NCBI GenBank assembly: GCA_030265145.1
Contig: JARBES010000116.1
Coordinates: forward strand, 11,032,328 to 11,057,474
DNA length: 25,147 nucleotides
DNA from: Strongylocentrotus pallidus
Taxonomy: Eukaryota > Echinodermata > Echinoidea > Camarodonta > Strongylocentrotidae
Reading direction: 5' to 3'
The translations under genes and the position numbers were made by a program. Below the pieces are notes generated by a model. The model had not been told where the DNA came from. It did not search any database and was given only the letters and a program-made list of their open reading frames with translations. This document shows, piece by piece, positions 1-9,827 of the stretch; the first letter of the stretch is position 1; the number at the start of each line of letters is the position of its first letter.

Positions 1-472
1 TATACATCTTTCTGTGTACAGTGCTTGTTACTTTACCAAGACTGGGCCAAATTTATTATGATTTTGATGACTCCAAACCTTGCAGTACACACCAATACTT
101 ACATGCTAGATGATCAACCTTTTCTGATCCATTCCACACCTTTTCATTTATGCAATGCAATGCAATCGCATGACCAGAACTCAACTTTATCTAAAGTGTA
201 CATGGCTATTGCTGATTCTGTGTTTACATTGATAATAATCATTAAATGAATGTAACTTCTAGATATTTCGCAAAAAAAGTTTGTTTTTTGATCTGCTGGA
301 AGTGAGAGCGCCCTAATAACAAACCATGAGCGATATTAATGCTAGCTTGTTTAAACTGCTGTGTTCCTGTGAGAACATAGCTATTGATTATTCTGTGCAT
401 ACATATACATTGATTTTAAGAAGTAAATGAATGTAACTTCTCAATATTTCAAAAAAGTTTGTTTCGACTGAC
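1..472. other. Start of the intron after E6
   Basis: Apart from the E6-end tandem duplication nothing convincing is visible. The next exon of the gene must lie left of the window or be too short to recognise here. Confidence 0.5.
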
Positions 473-495
473 CTGCTGGAAGTGAATGCGCCCTC
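235..495. repeat. Tandem duplication over the 3' end of exon E6
   Basis: Two related segments of about 80-110 bp (about 205-313 and 379-495) share aaatgaatgtaacttct, atattt, aaaagtttgttt and ctgctggaagtga..gcgccct, with a spacing near 180 bp. The right one covers the last ~20 bp and the donor of E6. The left one keeps the exon-like end but has ATCA where the donor GTCA should be, so it is a relic. Confidence 0.75.
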
Positions 496-686
496 TTCAT
501 CAGCGTCATGTCAGGGATTTCAAAGGCACCCAGAGACCCGAGAGATCTCGACCTAGGCTTAGGAGTGAGCGGAGTGAGTGGGAGATCGTTCATGGTTTTA
601 TCGTTTTGCTCCGCATCAACGTCGACGACCAGGGACAAGGGGTCGGGGGTCGGCTGGCGCTGAGATCGTTGAAGTCGTGGTGATGG
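473..686 (-). CDS. Exon E6 of the same gene
   Basis: A long polypyrimidine tract precedes the acceptor (tttttcttttgcag|CCA). The donor is CCAGCAG|gtcagt. The 214-nt exon enters in phase 0 and leaves in phase 1, so the gene continues left beyond the window. It encodes PSPRLQRSQRQPTPDPLSLV, an acidic patch (VDVDAEQNDK), then TPLTPKPRSRSLGSLGAFEI and KRAHSLPAG. RSRSLGS and KRAHSLP look like basophilic-kinase or 14-3-3-type sites; that is inference from motif shape. The last ~20 bp of the exon recur about 180 bp away at 290-310. Confidence 0.85.
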
Positions 687-847
687 CTGCAAAAGAAAAA
701 AAACCTGCTTGTTGTCAGTAGAGTTCCATCTTTCTCACATGTTTCTATGCGAGTGGTTTAATGATTGTATGGGGAGGAGAGACCCGAGGCTCATAGTGAT
801 TCAGTTTGCTTTTTACCTCTCCCAGGCACAGGTGAAAGCAACTACTA

Positions 848-950
848 AACGATTTTCAATTTCAATTTCAATTTATTTATGCTTCCAACAAAAAATTACA
901 AATCAATTATAAACATTTACAACAAATGTAGAAATACATATTGGAAACAG
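848..950 (-). mobile_element. 3' tail of a LINE/SINE-like retroelement, minus orientation
   Basis: On the minus strand this ends in aataaattgaaattgaaatt, the AT-rich simple-repeat tail seen on many invertebrate non-LTR elements. Only about 100 bp remain and no coding part is present. It lies in the E5-E6 intron. Confidence 0.5.
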
Positions 951-1095
951 AGGGGTCCACTAAAAAGCAATGCTTGTACAAATGTGAACACCTCAATGTT
1001 AATAATGATAATAATGTTGAAACAATAAGTATATTTTCATGTTATCTATTGGTTGAAAACTACAAAGCACATGACAATTACAATACACCGAATTA

Positions 1096-1270
1096 CAGTC
1101 AAACCTGCTTAAGTGCAACCTGTCTACAAAGACCACATTTTTTGTTTCTCTTGAAAAATGTTTTCTCATTGACACATGTACTATTAAGGAACTTGTCTAC
1201 AAAGACCACCTGTTTACAAAGACCACTTTTTGTGTTTCCCTTTGGCGGTCACTATAGACAGGTTTGACTG
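1096..1270. mobile_element. MITE with cagtcaaacctg termini and TA target duplication
   Basis: The element begins cagtcaaacctg and ends caggtttgactg, a perfect 12-bp terminal inverted repeat, flanked by TA on both sides. Internal repeats of tacaaagaccac occur. TA flanks and small size fit a Tc1/mariner-type non-autonomous element. It lies in the E5-E6 intron. Related copies are at 7627-7792 and 15236-15417. Confidence 0.8.
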
Positions 1271-1331
1271 TATATGATTAAATTAATGAAATTGAGAGAG
1301 AATGAGAGAAAGAACTGAATGACGGACCAAC

Positions 1332-1483
1332 CTTTCCGTCTGACTGAGTAAGTTGTCTGATGGGAGACTCTCGGCCGCTGCTACTATTCAGTATCCCCAT
1401 GATGCCGAGTGCAGACGTCGGCCTCTTTCTCACGACCGTCGATGGTTTAGATGTTCCCTCGATTGCCTTAGGGGCTTCATCGC
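1332..1483 (-). CDS. Exon E5 of the same gene
   Basis: The acceptor is tgtgttttag|GC and the donor is GACGGAAAG|gttggt. The 152-nt exon enters in phase 1 and leaves in phase 0, matching E4 and E6. It encodes GDEAPKAIEGTSKPSTVV, then RKRPTSALGIMGILNSSSG, then RESPIRQLTQSDGK. The RKRPTSALGIMGILN stretch is a hydrophobic island in a basic, Ser-rich context and may be a short docking motif; that is inference. No stop occurs in this frame. Confidence 0.85.
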
Positions 1484-1743
1484 CTAAAACACAAAGACAT
1501 TACAACATTATTACTAAGCCATGATAATCACAGAGGCTTTTATAACATGCAATGTTCTAAAAATCAAAGCATATATAGACATGAAGGGTATGCGTTACTC
1601 TGGGAAGATAAATTATGTATTTATTACCTTATTCAATAAGGCCTAAAGACTACACTTTGAAAAAAATCCTAAGTTGGCAACCATAAATCCAACAAAATTA
1701 CATTGACAATTACCATATTGACAGAGCTCTAACCATGGTGAAA

Positions 1744-2212
1744 TGCCGGTTTGTCTACAACCAGTTTGTCTACTACCCTATTGGTGTATTCCCATTTGGT
1801 CTACACCCAGCCTGTCTACTATCAACATTGTCTACTATCCACATGGTCTAATAATCATTTGGTCTAATAATCATGTGGTCTAATCTCCAATTAGTCTACT
1901 ATACCCATTTAGTATATGTTTATTTGGTCTCATACCCATTTATTCAAACACCCAGTTTGTCTTATGCCTATTTCGTCTACCATCCATAAGGTCTAATAAT
2001 CATTTGATGATTATTATTATTCAAGATTAAATGATTATTAGACCGTATGGATAGCAGACAAAAGAGGCATCAGATAAACTGGGAATTAGACCATGGACCC
2101 ACTATATGTCCATGATTAGCCCTACTGGAAATTCAACTAAATATTAAAGCAATAGACCGATTGGGTAGTAGACGAACTGGTTGTTGACGAACTGGTTGTA
2201 GGTCAAACGGCA
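1744..2212. mobile_element. Foldback-type element: long imperfect inverted repeat built of ~13-bp subunits
   Basis: The outer ends are inverted (tgccggtttgtctacaacc against the complement of ggttgtaggtcaaacggca). The arms consist of repeated units of the type gtctactaccca(t)ttg. The inner arms, 1951-2005 and 2029-2083, pair over 55 bp with 7 mismatches around a 23-bp loop. No coding potential is visible, so it is non-autonomous. It lies in the E4-E5 intron and its transcript could form a long hairpin. Confidence 0.8.
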
Positions 2213-2512
2213 ATAAAAAAAACCTTCCAACATTTAAATATCTGATCTCTGTGACCTTACTCCAACAGGGAATCAAATCCCAACACGCAACAAACGTGAA
2301 AATAGTACAACAAATATAGATATAAAGGCTGCATAACAATGAGAAAGTATTTCCCCTCTATTGTCTGTGACCAGCCAATCCTCAAAGGTTTGTTTACCCT
2401 ATTCTTAAACAGCCCTGGTCGCCGCAGAGTGGCATTCCGACAGAGATCATAGAATATATTGCATGGGAATGGCTGATGCAGACTGGTTACAGAGTAGGCA
2501 GACGCAAAGATG

Positions 2513-2715
2513 AAAGTAGACAGAGAAAATGATGAGAGAAAGAGAGACAGAGAGAGATAGAGCAGGGAGAGAGAGAGAGAGAGAGACAGGGAGTCAGAGA
2601 TAGAAAGAGAGAGACAGACATACAGACAGAGAGAAAGAGACAGAGACACAGAGACAGAGAGACAGAGGGAGAGAGAAACAGAGAGACAGAGACAGAGAGA
2701 GAGATAGACAGTGAT

Positions 2716-2750
<35 letters not shown>

Positions 2751-2905
2751 TACCGGTATACAGAGATACAGACAGACAGACAGACAGACAGAGAAAGGAA
2801 AAAACAGAGAGAAAGAGAGAGAGATAGAGACAGTGAGAAAGACAAACAAAGAGAGAGAGAGACATAAAGACAGAGAGACAGAGAGAGAGAGAGAGAAAGA
2901 GATAA
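2513..2905. repeat. GA/GACA microsatellite, about 390 bp
   Basis: The + strand is an almost pure run of GA with interspersed GACA and GATA units. On the transcribed strand of the gene this reads as a CU-rich tract in the E4-E5 intron. The open frames across it (LSLSLS-type) are low-complexity artefacts. Confidence 0.95.
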
Positions 2906-3045
2906 ATGAAAAAGGAGGGTATAAAGAAGAATACATGAGACACAGACTCAGAAGGTAGGAACAATTTAATTAAAAGACAATAATTTGTTTAAAGTTATTT
3001 TGATTGTTCAACTATTGTATGAGAAAGGTCTTTATATAATTTATT

Positions 3046-3126
3046 CTAACCCATCGCCTATTGGAACTGGGTGACCCCTGTATTAAGCCTATGGTAAAGA
3101 ATAAATTCAGTAGTCAACGGGTTAAA
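3046..3126. mobile_element. Short element bounded by ctaaccca and gggttaaa
   Basis: A segment of about 80 bp begins ctaacccatcgcctattgga and ends caacgggttaaag, giving short imperfect inverted ends. A diverged relative of its left half occurs near 23408-23460 (aacccattgcctctggca). Probably a small MITE; family not certain. Confidence 0.45.
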
Positions 3127-3216
3127 GTCAATGATTTTGTTGTGTTTCATGGTACTAAGAATGTACCTGAGTGCATGGTGCTTCACGTCTACTCCCCTTA
3201 TCTCCCCCGATCAAAA

Positions 3217-3610
3217 CTAGCACTTCAAGAAGTTTCAGAATGAAGTTGCATAATAAATTTATCCTCATCTGACAATTTTTTCTTTCTTTTCCTCTATATA
3301 AAAAAACAAACTAGCACTTAAGAAGTTTCAGAATGTAGTTGCGCAATGAATTTATCCTCATCTGACAATTTTCCTCTTTCTTTTCCGTTATATAAAAGAA
3401 AAACATATTAGCACTTTAAAAAGCTTCATAAAGTAGTTTCACATTAAATTTATCCTCAGCTGACAATTTCTTCTTTCTTTTCCTTTCTATATAAAAAAGA
3501 AGCTAGGTCTTTATTTGATAAGGTTCAGAAAGTAGTTGCAAAAAGAAGCAACAAAAACAAAAAACATCCCCATCTGACAATTTTTTTCTTTCTTTACCAT
3601 TATATAATTT
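3217..3610. repeat. Tandem repeat, four degenerate ~95-bp units
   Basis: Units begin near 3217, 3311, 3408 and 3504. Each carries (a)ctagcactt..aagtttcag, agttgc, atttatcctcatctgacaat, a ttctttcttttcc tract and tatataa. The fourth unit is the most degenerate. It lies in the E4-E5 intron and no function is evident. Confidence 0.85.
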
Positions 3611-3773
3611 CCTTTCTGTAAATGCATTTACCCATTCACTTTAAAATGCAATGGAAGTATTATAAATGTCTACCGTATTTGGTTTGTTGTTGGTCTGATG
3701 TAAGTCTTGGTGGTGTGACTTCAGTGAAAGCATGTCAGATGGGAATAAATTTATTGTGCAACTACATTCTGAG

Positions 3774-3985
3774 GAGGCGCGATAGCTCAGTCGGTAGAGC
3801 AGTGGTCTTGAAATCCGGTGACTCGGGTTCAAAACCAAGGCGATGCGCTAGTGCCCTTTGGTAAGGCATTAATCCTCATTACCAGGTCCCTCGGAGAGGA
3901 CCTAAAGCCGCCGGTCTTCTGGTTGCTTACTAACAAGCATTTATTGCTTTCTTAGCTGTCGGGTAAAATAACCACCACCACCACC
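3774..3985 (+). mobile_element. tRNA-derived SINE (SURF1-like)
   Basis: A tRNA-like head (3774-3848) holds perfect RNA polymerase III signals: box A tagctcagtcgg at 3783 and box B GGTTCAAAACC at 3826-3836. The presumed anticodon loop is cttgaaa. An unrelated body (gccctttggtaaggcatt onward) follows, with a simple tail of ACC units near 3971-3985. It lies antisense in the E4-E5 intron, ending about 30 bp from the E4 donor. A functional tRNA gene is unlikely because the head continues into the SINE body. Confidence 0.85.
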
Positions 3986-4015
3986 TTCACATTATCAGAG
4001 TAATTTAATACATAC

Positions 4016-5224
4016 CTTGCATCTTTGCTAGGGTCAAAGCAGCCTTGATGATCGATGGGTCACCTAGATCAGTCTTGGATCTTCTCAGAGGTTTGTGCCT
4101 TGGTTTGGGCGGCTTGATCCCAGACTGCATGGCAGCGTGGCTGATGCTGCTTCCTTGGCTGCTTCCAGAGGCCCGCATCCCGCTGCCACGGCTACCGAGA
4201 AGGTCCTCCTGGCTCTCTGAGGGGAGACAGGAATGGGTGGAGATGTTGGGAGAAGGAGCATGAAATTGAGAGGACCATCTCTTAGATGGGGTGGGGAGAG
4301 GGGTGGACCATCTTTTAGATGGGGTGGAGTGAGGGGTGGAGCCAGGGGTGGAGCGAAAGGTGACATTGATAACGGGTGATGGAGGTTCAGAGGTTGGCAT
4401 GTTTCTAGCTGACGAGGGTTCAAATGATGTCTTCTGGGTGTCGTTGTCAACCCGAGATGAAATCTTGGGGGCGCTGGCCACTACGACCGGTAAAGATGGG
4501 ATGGAGTGAGGGGTGACATTGATAACTGGTGATGGAGGTTCAGAGGTTGGCATGTTTCCTGTTGACGAGAGTTCAAGTGATGTCATCTGGGTGTCGTCAT
4601 TGACCCTAGATGAAATCTTGGGAGTGCTTGCCACCAAGACCGGTACATCACCTTCAAGATGTAAACGGTCACTGTCGATGGAATCTCTAGAATATCTCTT
4701 TGATGTAGAAGAGTTTGAATCTAAATGTACGTCTGTCTTTGAAGATGGTCCAGCAGAGTCTGATTCCTTGACCCTCGATGCCTTCTTTGTCGTAGTAGAG
4801 TTTGAATCTAAATGTACGTCTGTCTTTGAAGATGGTCCAGCCGAGTCCGAGTCCGATTCCTTGACCCTCGACGTCTTCCTCAATCTTGGACATGTTAGTA
4901 GCCTCCTTGGAGATGGTGATGATGATAAAGCAGAACAACTGGATGTTGCTCCCATAGTTAAACGTGACCCACAACATGGACTCAAAGATGATGACAAGAG
5001 AACATCAGGCTCTCCTAGATAAGATGCTGATGATGGTGATGAGTATATAACATCCGAACCTGACAATACCGTTACAGCACCGGTTAACATGGTAGAAGAC
5101 ATCACTGAAATCATATCACCCGCAGGCAACGAAAGAGAAAGTGGTTGGGGTATCGCTGCATTAGCTGACAAAGATTGTGGGGCATCATCTGCGACAGGCC
5201 CCATTATATAATCGTCACCACCAA
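4016..5224 (-). CDS. Exon E4: repeat-bearing Ser/Pro-rich exon with two possible acceptors
   Basis: The donor is clear (ATGCAAG|gtatgt, phase 1). Two acceptors both fit the phase-1 input. A strong one at 4216/4217 (tgtctcccctcag|AG) gives a 201-nt exon. A weak one at 5224/5225 (cagaatgag|TT) gives a 1,209-nt exon that also avoids the in-frame TGA just upstream. Both versions are symmetric 1-1. The long version contains two internal peptide repeats: RVKESDS...AGPSSKTDVHLDSNS twice, and PKISSRV...NMPTSEPPSPVINV twice. SKRWS also occurs twice. The 3' part carries SESQEDLLGSRGSG, then basic KPPKPRHKPLRRSKTDLGDP and a short helix-like SIIKAALTLAKMQ. The long ORF may be exon, an alternative isoform, or partly intronic. 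The 201-nt core is the most secure. Confidence 0.7.
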
Positions 5225-7197
5225 CTCATTCTGATATCACGCTGTCGACATGGAAACAAGTTGAAATTCTTTCCGAGAATATCAAAGTCTCCAGCTCTCC
5301 GTATAAGTTACACTGCTACATGTATCCCCATCATATAACCCAGTAGTACATCCAATACAGTGCTACCTCATAGTCCACTAAGTACTACTAATCACTGCTC
5401 CGAGCGGGAAGACACAAAAATGCGTCAAAAGTGACAGAAGCAGGTTTCTGGGGGATAGAGGGGATGGGCACTGACAATGGTGGGGCGTTACACTCCACTG
5501 CTCTACAGACTTTCTATACAAATCACTCCCTCCATACATTTGGTCAAGAGGGCTACCAACGAACCCCCACAATCTATATGGAAATTAGTTGGGGCCTGAG
5601 AGAGGGTATATATAGAGGGGGGAAAGTGACACTCCAAATGCTATGTAACACACATTTTACACTGAAAAACAAGCAAATAGAAATGGTAGCCAGACTCACT
5701 GAAGTATACTATATAAAACAAGGCGTTTTGATTGTCAACAAAGACATTAATAAAACACTTCATAAGGTTAAAATGCTTTGACTAAATGACCAATAGGAAT
5801 TGCAACAATACTTGAAAGTGAATCAAGTCTATGATTCATGCCGGCTCTATTAAGAGGTCTTCTATTCATTTTCTATTCATTTTGAGCTAGAAAGTTTTTT
5901 GTTATCATGATACAATTGGTAGAAATTAGGAAGTTCTCTTCAATGGCTTCCCATATGTACACACTGATATACTAAAAGCACTTGAAGGAAAAGTTTTTTC
6001 CAACTCCTTTTCCCTCTCTCCTGGGTTACAAGAAATGGACTGACTACTGAAACTAGGATTAGCCACCGATCTACACAGAACATGACAGAAAAAGAAAAGT
6101 TTCTAAAGAGTTGCAAGGTTTTCTTTTCAGGTTTTTAGGAACAAGAGGAGTCTGCTATTAAAGTCTGTAATATACATGGACCTGCATGTACTATGGGTGG
6201 TCAAATGAGAGTCTGACTTCCAAAGCAGACTATGGTTTTAAAATAATCTAGCTCAAATATCAGTCTGTGTTTTGTGGAAAAGGGTTCTCATTTACCATGC
6301 TAATTAAAGGGAAAAAGTAAAATAATTTTGGGAATGATGATATATGTTTGACCGATAAGTAAGCCTTACACTGTGGCAGTACATGTACACCTACGAATCC
6401 CTACCATTGATACAGCTTAAACCTAACAATATCCAATATAACAGCATCGCTCTAAACCAGTAACATTTTTGTCTCTTTAGGACTACTTACAAGACTTGAA
6501 TATATTGTCATTATTGTGTTTATGCATCACAGCCTACTGACAGAAAGTGTTTCAAGGAAAGCTTTTTTTTTCCAAAGGGGGTAGCATACTGGGCAAAGCA
6601 TAAACACATAGTGTGATTGTATGTGGGTTTTTTGCTGTATCACAATAGTTTGAGAGTTTCGATGCTCTTCTTTTGTTATATAATGTCCCAGGGGGATTCC
6701 ATTATTACTGTTTTTCTCCAAGCTTTAAATGTTACATCTAATGGGAGAGTAGTTTAATCATTTTTATCTACAAATAAGAAGTAGCTATGTGTAAGGTGAG
6801 GTTGGCACTTGGCAGGAATTTTAAGGTTGTTTTTAAATCTTTATCAAGTGTTAATTAGCCTGTGGTTTGATTTTACATACATTTCTGTTACGACTGTTTG
6901 AGAACCTTGCTAGAAAGATTCATGCAAAGTCACTCCTTTTTGGAGAGGGTTCGGGAAAGCGAGGAGAATGGAAATTACTATGAATATACTGTACATCTAC
7001 AATGAGCAATAATAATGAAGGCCTGATATTAATACTTGAACTCCCAGAATATTTCAATTATTCCCCCCCCCCCCCCCAACACACACACACCCAAACAAGA
7101 AAAACAATATGTTGTCTGTTGAGAGCAAGGAGGGTATTAACTCTGTGTTATAGTCAACACCCTTCTCGCTTTAAACAGACGATGTGCGGAATCGTAC
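5225..7197. other. Intron E3a-E4
   Basis: About 2 kb of AT-rich sequence. Its right 590 bp (6608 onward) belong to duplication copy A. No supportable coding exon, RNA gene or full mobile element was seen in 5225-6607. Confidence 0.6.
7063..7092. repeat. Poly-C plus (CA)n tract, copy A
   Basis: About 16 C followed by aacacacacacaccc; the counterpart in copy B is at 14757-14788. It lies just left of exon E3a. Confidence 0.9.
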
Positions 7198-7302
7198 CTG
7201 GTCTGGAAAATTGACCATCCAAAAGGTCTTCTCGACTGCCGGTGGTTGGGGTAAGGAGATTAGGGCTGTGTGGTGTGGAACTGGACAGGTAGCCAGGTAT
7301 AC
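7198..7302 (-). CDS. Exon E3a (copy A of the duplicated 105-bp exon)
   Basis: The acceptor is tctatcctag|GTATAC and the donor is CCAG|gtacga. Length, phases (1-1) and encoded peptide are identical to E3b, although 10 of 105 bases differ. If both copies are spliced in, the protein carries two identical 35-residue units in tandem (FSRPG then IPGYLSS at the junction). If the duplication is an assembly artefact, E3a and E3b are alleles of one exon. Purifying selection on the peptide is clear in either case. Confidence 0.8.
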
Positions 7303-7423
7303 CTAGGATAGAAATCACAATGATATAAACAATGTATTAAAGTAAAACACCATTAGCAATTATTGCAATTGTAAACACTAGTTCGAAACAGGTAGAAAGC
7401 ACACAAAGAGTTAACATTAGTTA

Positions 7424-7527
7424 TTCAATTCAATTCAATTTGATTCAATTCATTTTATTTGCACATTTGAGAGAAATAACAACAACAAACATTTACAATA
7501 CAAAGTCAATTCCAACAATGATTATGA
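7424..7527 (-). mobile_element. Retroelement tail inserted in copy A only
   Basis: About 104 bp interrupt the sequence that is continuous in copy B (tgttatgatgacagc near 15127). On the minus strand it ends aaataaaatgaattgaatc with repeated attgaa units, like the tail at 848-950. Imperfect gttat/gattat flanks may be a target duplication. Confidence 0.6.
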
Positions 7528-7626
7528 TGACAGCAGCCCAGAGAATCATAATTTTGTTCATTTCAATTGATTCAAATAATAACATGGAATCCTTCCAAAT
7601 GAACATCATATCGGAAATCTCATATA

Positions 7627-7792
7627 CAGCCTATTAAGGCAACCCTTGGAAACAGACAAAGTGACCACTGTAAAGGGTAGTATTTCTAGACAGGTTCTAA
7701 AACATACATTTCTTTCTCAAAGGAGACAAAATGCATGAACACGATAGACAGGTGGCCTCTATAAAGAGGTGACAACTAAGACAGGTTGACTG
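7627..7792. mobile_element. MITE of the cagtcaaacctg family, copy A, left terminus eroded
   Basis: It corresponds to 15236-15417. The left inverted repeat is mostly deleted after cag, while the right end (agacaggttgactg) is kept with one base missing. TA flanks remain on both sides. Confidence 0.7.
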
Positions 7793-7889
7793 TACTTGAT
7801 ATTCAATGTCATATCCAAAACCATACACCATTTGCAACTTCAAGTTTAATCATCTACATGATGTAGATAGTAGTGGGTGTGAGAGCAGT

Positions 7890-7914
7890 AATAATAATAA
7901 TAATAATAATAATA
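7890..7914. repeat. (AAT)n microsatellite, copy A
   Basis: About eight AAT units; the same array stands in copy B at 15520-15544. Confidence 0.9.
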
Positions 7915-8035
7915 AAAACGGTGCTTATAAAGCACTTACCTAAGCGCAGATAACAAACAAAATACTATTTCATCTAGATCTACAGCCGAACAATAGCAGA
8001 GTATAGAATAGAAGGGGTTCCTAATGAATAGCACG

Positions 8036-8129
8036 CCGCTTTCATTACGTTAAAAGGGAAGTCTTTCTAATGACTTCACAATCTATGGCATCCTGATTGA
8101 GTCTTAATACAGGAAAGAAGAATTATACT
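8036..8129. other. Conserved intronic island 1 (identical to 15681-15774)
   Basis: 94 bp are identical in both copies. After one mismatch, about 40 more bases (aagaccagtagctgctacac onward, with a CAGCTG E-box) are also identical. Neighbouring sequence differs at over 10 percent. No compelling ORF; candidate regulatory DNA. Confidence 0.6.
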
Positions 8130-8430
8130 GAAGACCAGTAGCTGCTACACAGCTGACAACCATTATACACAAATTATGTAGGTCTTGACTATAGCTTCTG
8201 AATGCTGTGCTGTTTGAAGGGTATACCTTATGCATGGTCTCACCTACCCCTCCCCGGTTTATGGCAACGTCAATCATTTCTATCATGATGCTATGGTTTT
8301 ATTTTATTTTTAAATTGCAGACACAGTTGAACCAACTAAAGTGGTACCTTTCATATTCATTTTTAATAATACTTTAAAAGCACATAATGATACAAATTTA
8401 TTTCGTTTGTAAACAGACATGTTGTTAAAT

Positions 8431-8590
8431 AAAGGAGAAGCCCACCCTGATATGTTGTTGGTTTTAATCAAAGCAGAAAAAATGAGTAAATATCCATATC
8501 CATATTGAAATAGGAAATTTATGAATTATTTGAGTTGTCATCGGTGAAACACAAATTGGCAACACTGTGACCTGTCTTGCGAGCTTCTCT
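8431..8590. repeat. Dispersed repeat of the 'aagtccaccctga' type
   Basis: The line aaaggagaagcccaccctga is followed by agcagaaaaaatgagt and gaattatttgagttgtcatc. The matching element in copy B begins near 16081. Shorter relatives (taaaggggaagtccaccctg) are at 12061 and 18996. From memory this resembles a common echinoderm interspersed repeat; not checked. Confidence 0.5.
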
Positions 8591-9009
8591 CCAATTTTAC
8601 TGCTAAGTGATCAATGTGAATCGTTTCAGTGGAAATAATGGGAACAGAAGTTTTATAGGGGTTTTAAGTAAAAGTAACTTGATATTGCATTACTTTCAAG
8701 TTTCAACACCAGAGGGCAGCACTTTGCTATCATGCTAATGAAAAGTGAAAATTGACTTTCCTACTAAAGAACAAATAAACCTAAATGTATCATTCCTTTT
8801 ACTTTAAACCAAATAATGACTATAAAATGCAAAAATCAATCAAAATTCACACCCTAAAAGTGTAAACAATATCATCCTAAGTTATTAACTTTCTATTTGT
8901 GATATCCATACTTGCATGTTTCATCACAGCTTTAATTAAGTATCAGCCACTACAAACCCAGCTGTGATTTTACTCATAAAATTCACAAATTCAAGTTATT
9001 TATCTGACT

Positions 9010-9284
9010 GCAAAATAGTTGTCACCATTAACAAATATTAAGATGAAATGGCTGATTAACTCAATATCATACAGAAGCTCTTTGATATTTCTTGTAAGAT
9101 TATCTGGAAATATGATATATTAATGACCTTAGTTTTATATAGCATAAGCAAAATAGTTGTCCCCATTAAAATATGAAGATGAAATAGCTGATTAACTCAA
9201 TATCACACAGAAGCTCTTTGATATTTCTTGTAAGATTATCAGGAAATATGATATATTAATGACCTTAGTTTTCATATATCATAG
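9010..9284. repeat. Local tandem duplication in copy A, ~138-bp period
   Basis: Units start at gcaaaatagttgt (9010 and 9148) and run to gatatattaatgaccttag. Copy B has the unit once (about 16657-16795). Confidence 0.9.
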
Positions 9285-9622
9285 ACATTAACGTGAGGAT
9301 TATAGGTCATTTTCATATCACTTAGCTATCAATTTAGGAGTTATAGTGAAAGAGAATATCAGAAATGATGATCCAATATTCAGTAATCTCACATTCAATG
9401 TCACACAGCTACAGCTAGGACAAGATGATAGCAACTAGTCTTCCCTGTCAGACCAAATTCACAATATTAATATACCAAAAGTGAGAAATCATAAAACAAA
9501 ATTTCATATTAATGAATTAATTCTTTTTATAAAATACAATTTTCAACATAAGTTCATATTTGTGACCATGAATCCATGATATGATCTATAAATGATAAAT
9601 CTTTGCCACAAATTCTAAATGC

Positions 9623-9624
<2 letters not shown>

Positions 9625-9657
<33 letters not shown>

Positions 9658-9702
9658 TTTTTTTTTTTTTGTTTTTTGTTTTTTTTGTTTTTTTCTTTTT
9701 TG
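9625..9702. repeat. Poly-T tract (~75 bp) with a few G and C
   Basis: It lies in copy A between flanks (tctttgccacaaattct and accaaagaaagagaataa) that resemble 10818-10885. It therefore seems to sit within a further local duplicate. The frames it opens on both strands are homopolymer artefacts. Confidence 0.9.
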
Positions 9703-9827
9703 GCCAAACACCAAAGAAAGAGAATAATCCAAAAGTGTATAAAATATATTTTCTGAAATACAATTTTCTACATCACTTCATATTTGTGACCATGATATGA
9801 TCTATAAATCATTATTTATAACTGAGT

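Noticed and set aside
2257-2964. Long minus-strand frames rich in LSLSLS
   Set aside because: They are translations of the GA microsatellite; no splice sites or non-repetitive coding sequence.
3676-3728. Resemblance between 3676-3728 and 22304-22363 (ttgttggtctg..gtcttg..tgtgact)
   Set aside because: Short and patchy; could be a dispersed repeat but too weak to list.
3774-3848. A functional tRNA gene (Ser-like anticodon loop)
   Set aside because: Boxes A and B are perfect, but the sequence runs straight into a SINE body and tail, and the stems pair poorly.
4513-5022. 169-codon plus-strand frame
   Set aside because: It is the antisense of exon E4 and mirrors its repeats; no splice or initiation context of its own.
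5378-5781. Frames on both strands right of E4
   Set aside because: Overlapping frames with no splice context and no protein-like composition.
9554-9800. Lys-rich and Phe-rich frames on either strand
   Set aside because: They are homopolymer artefacts of the poly-T tract.
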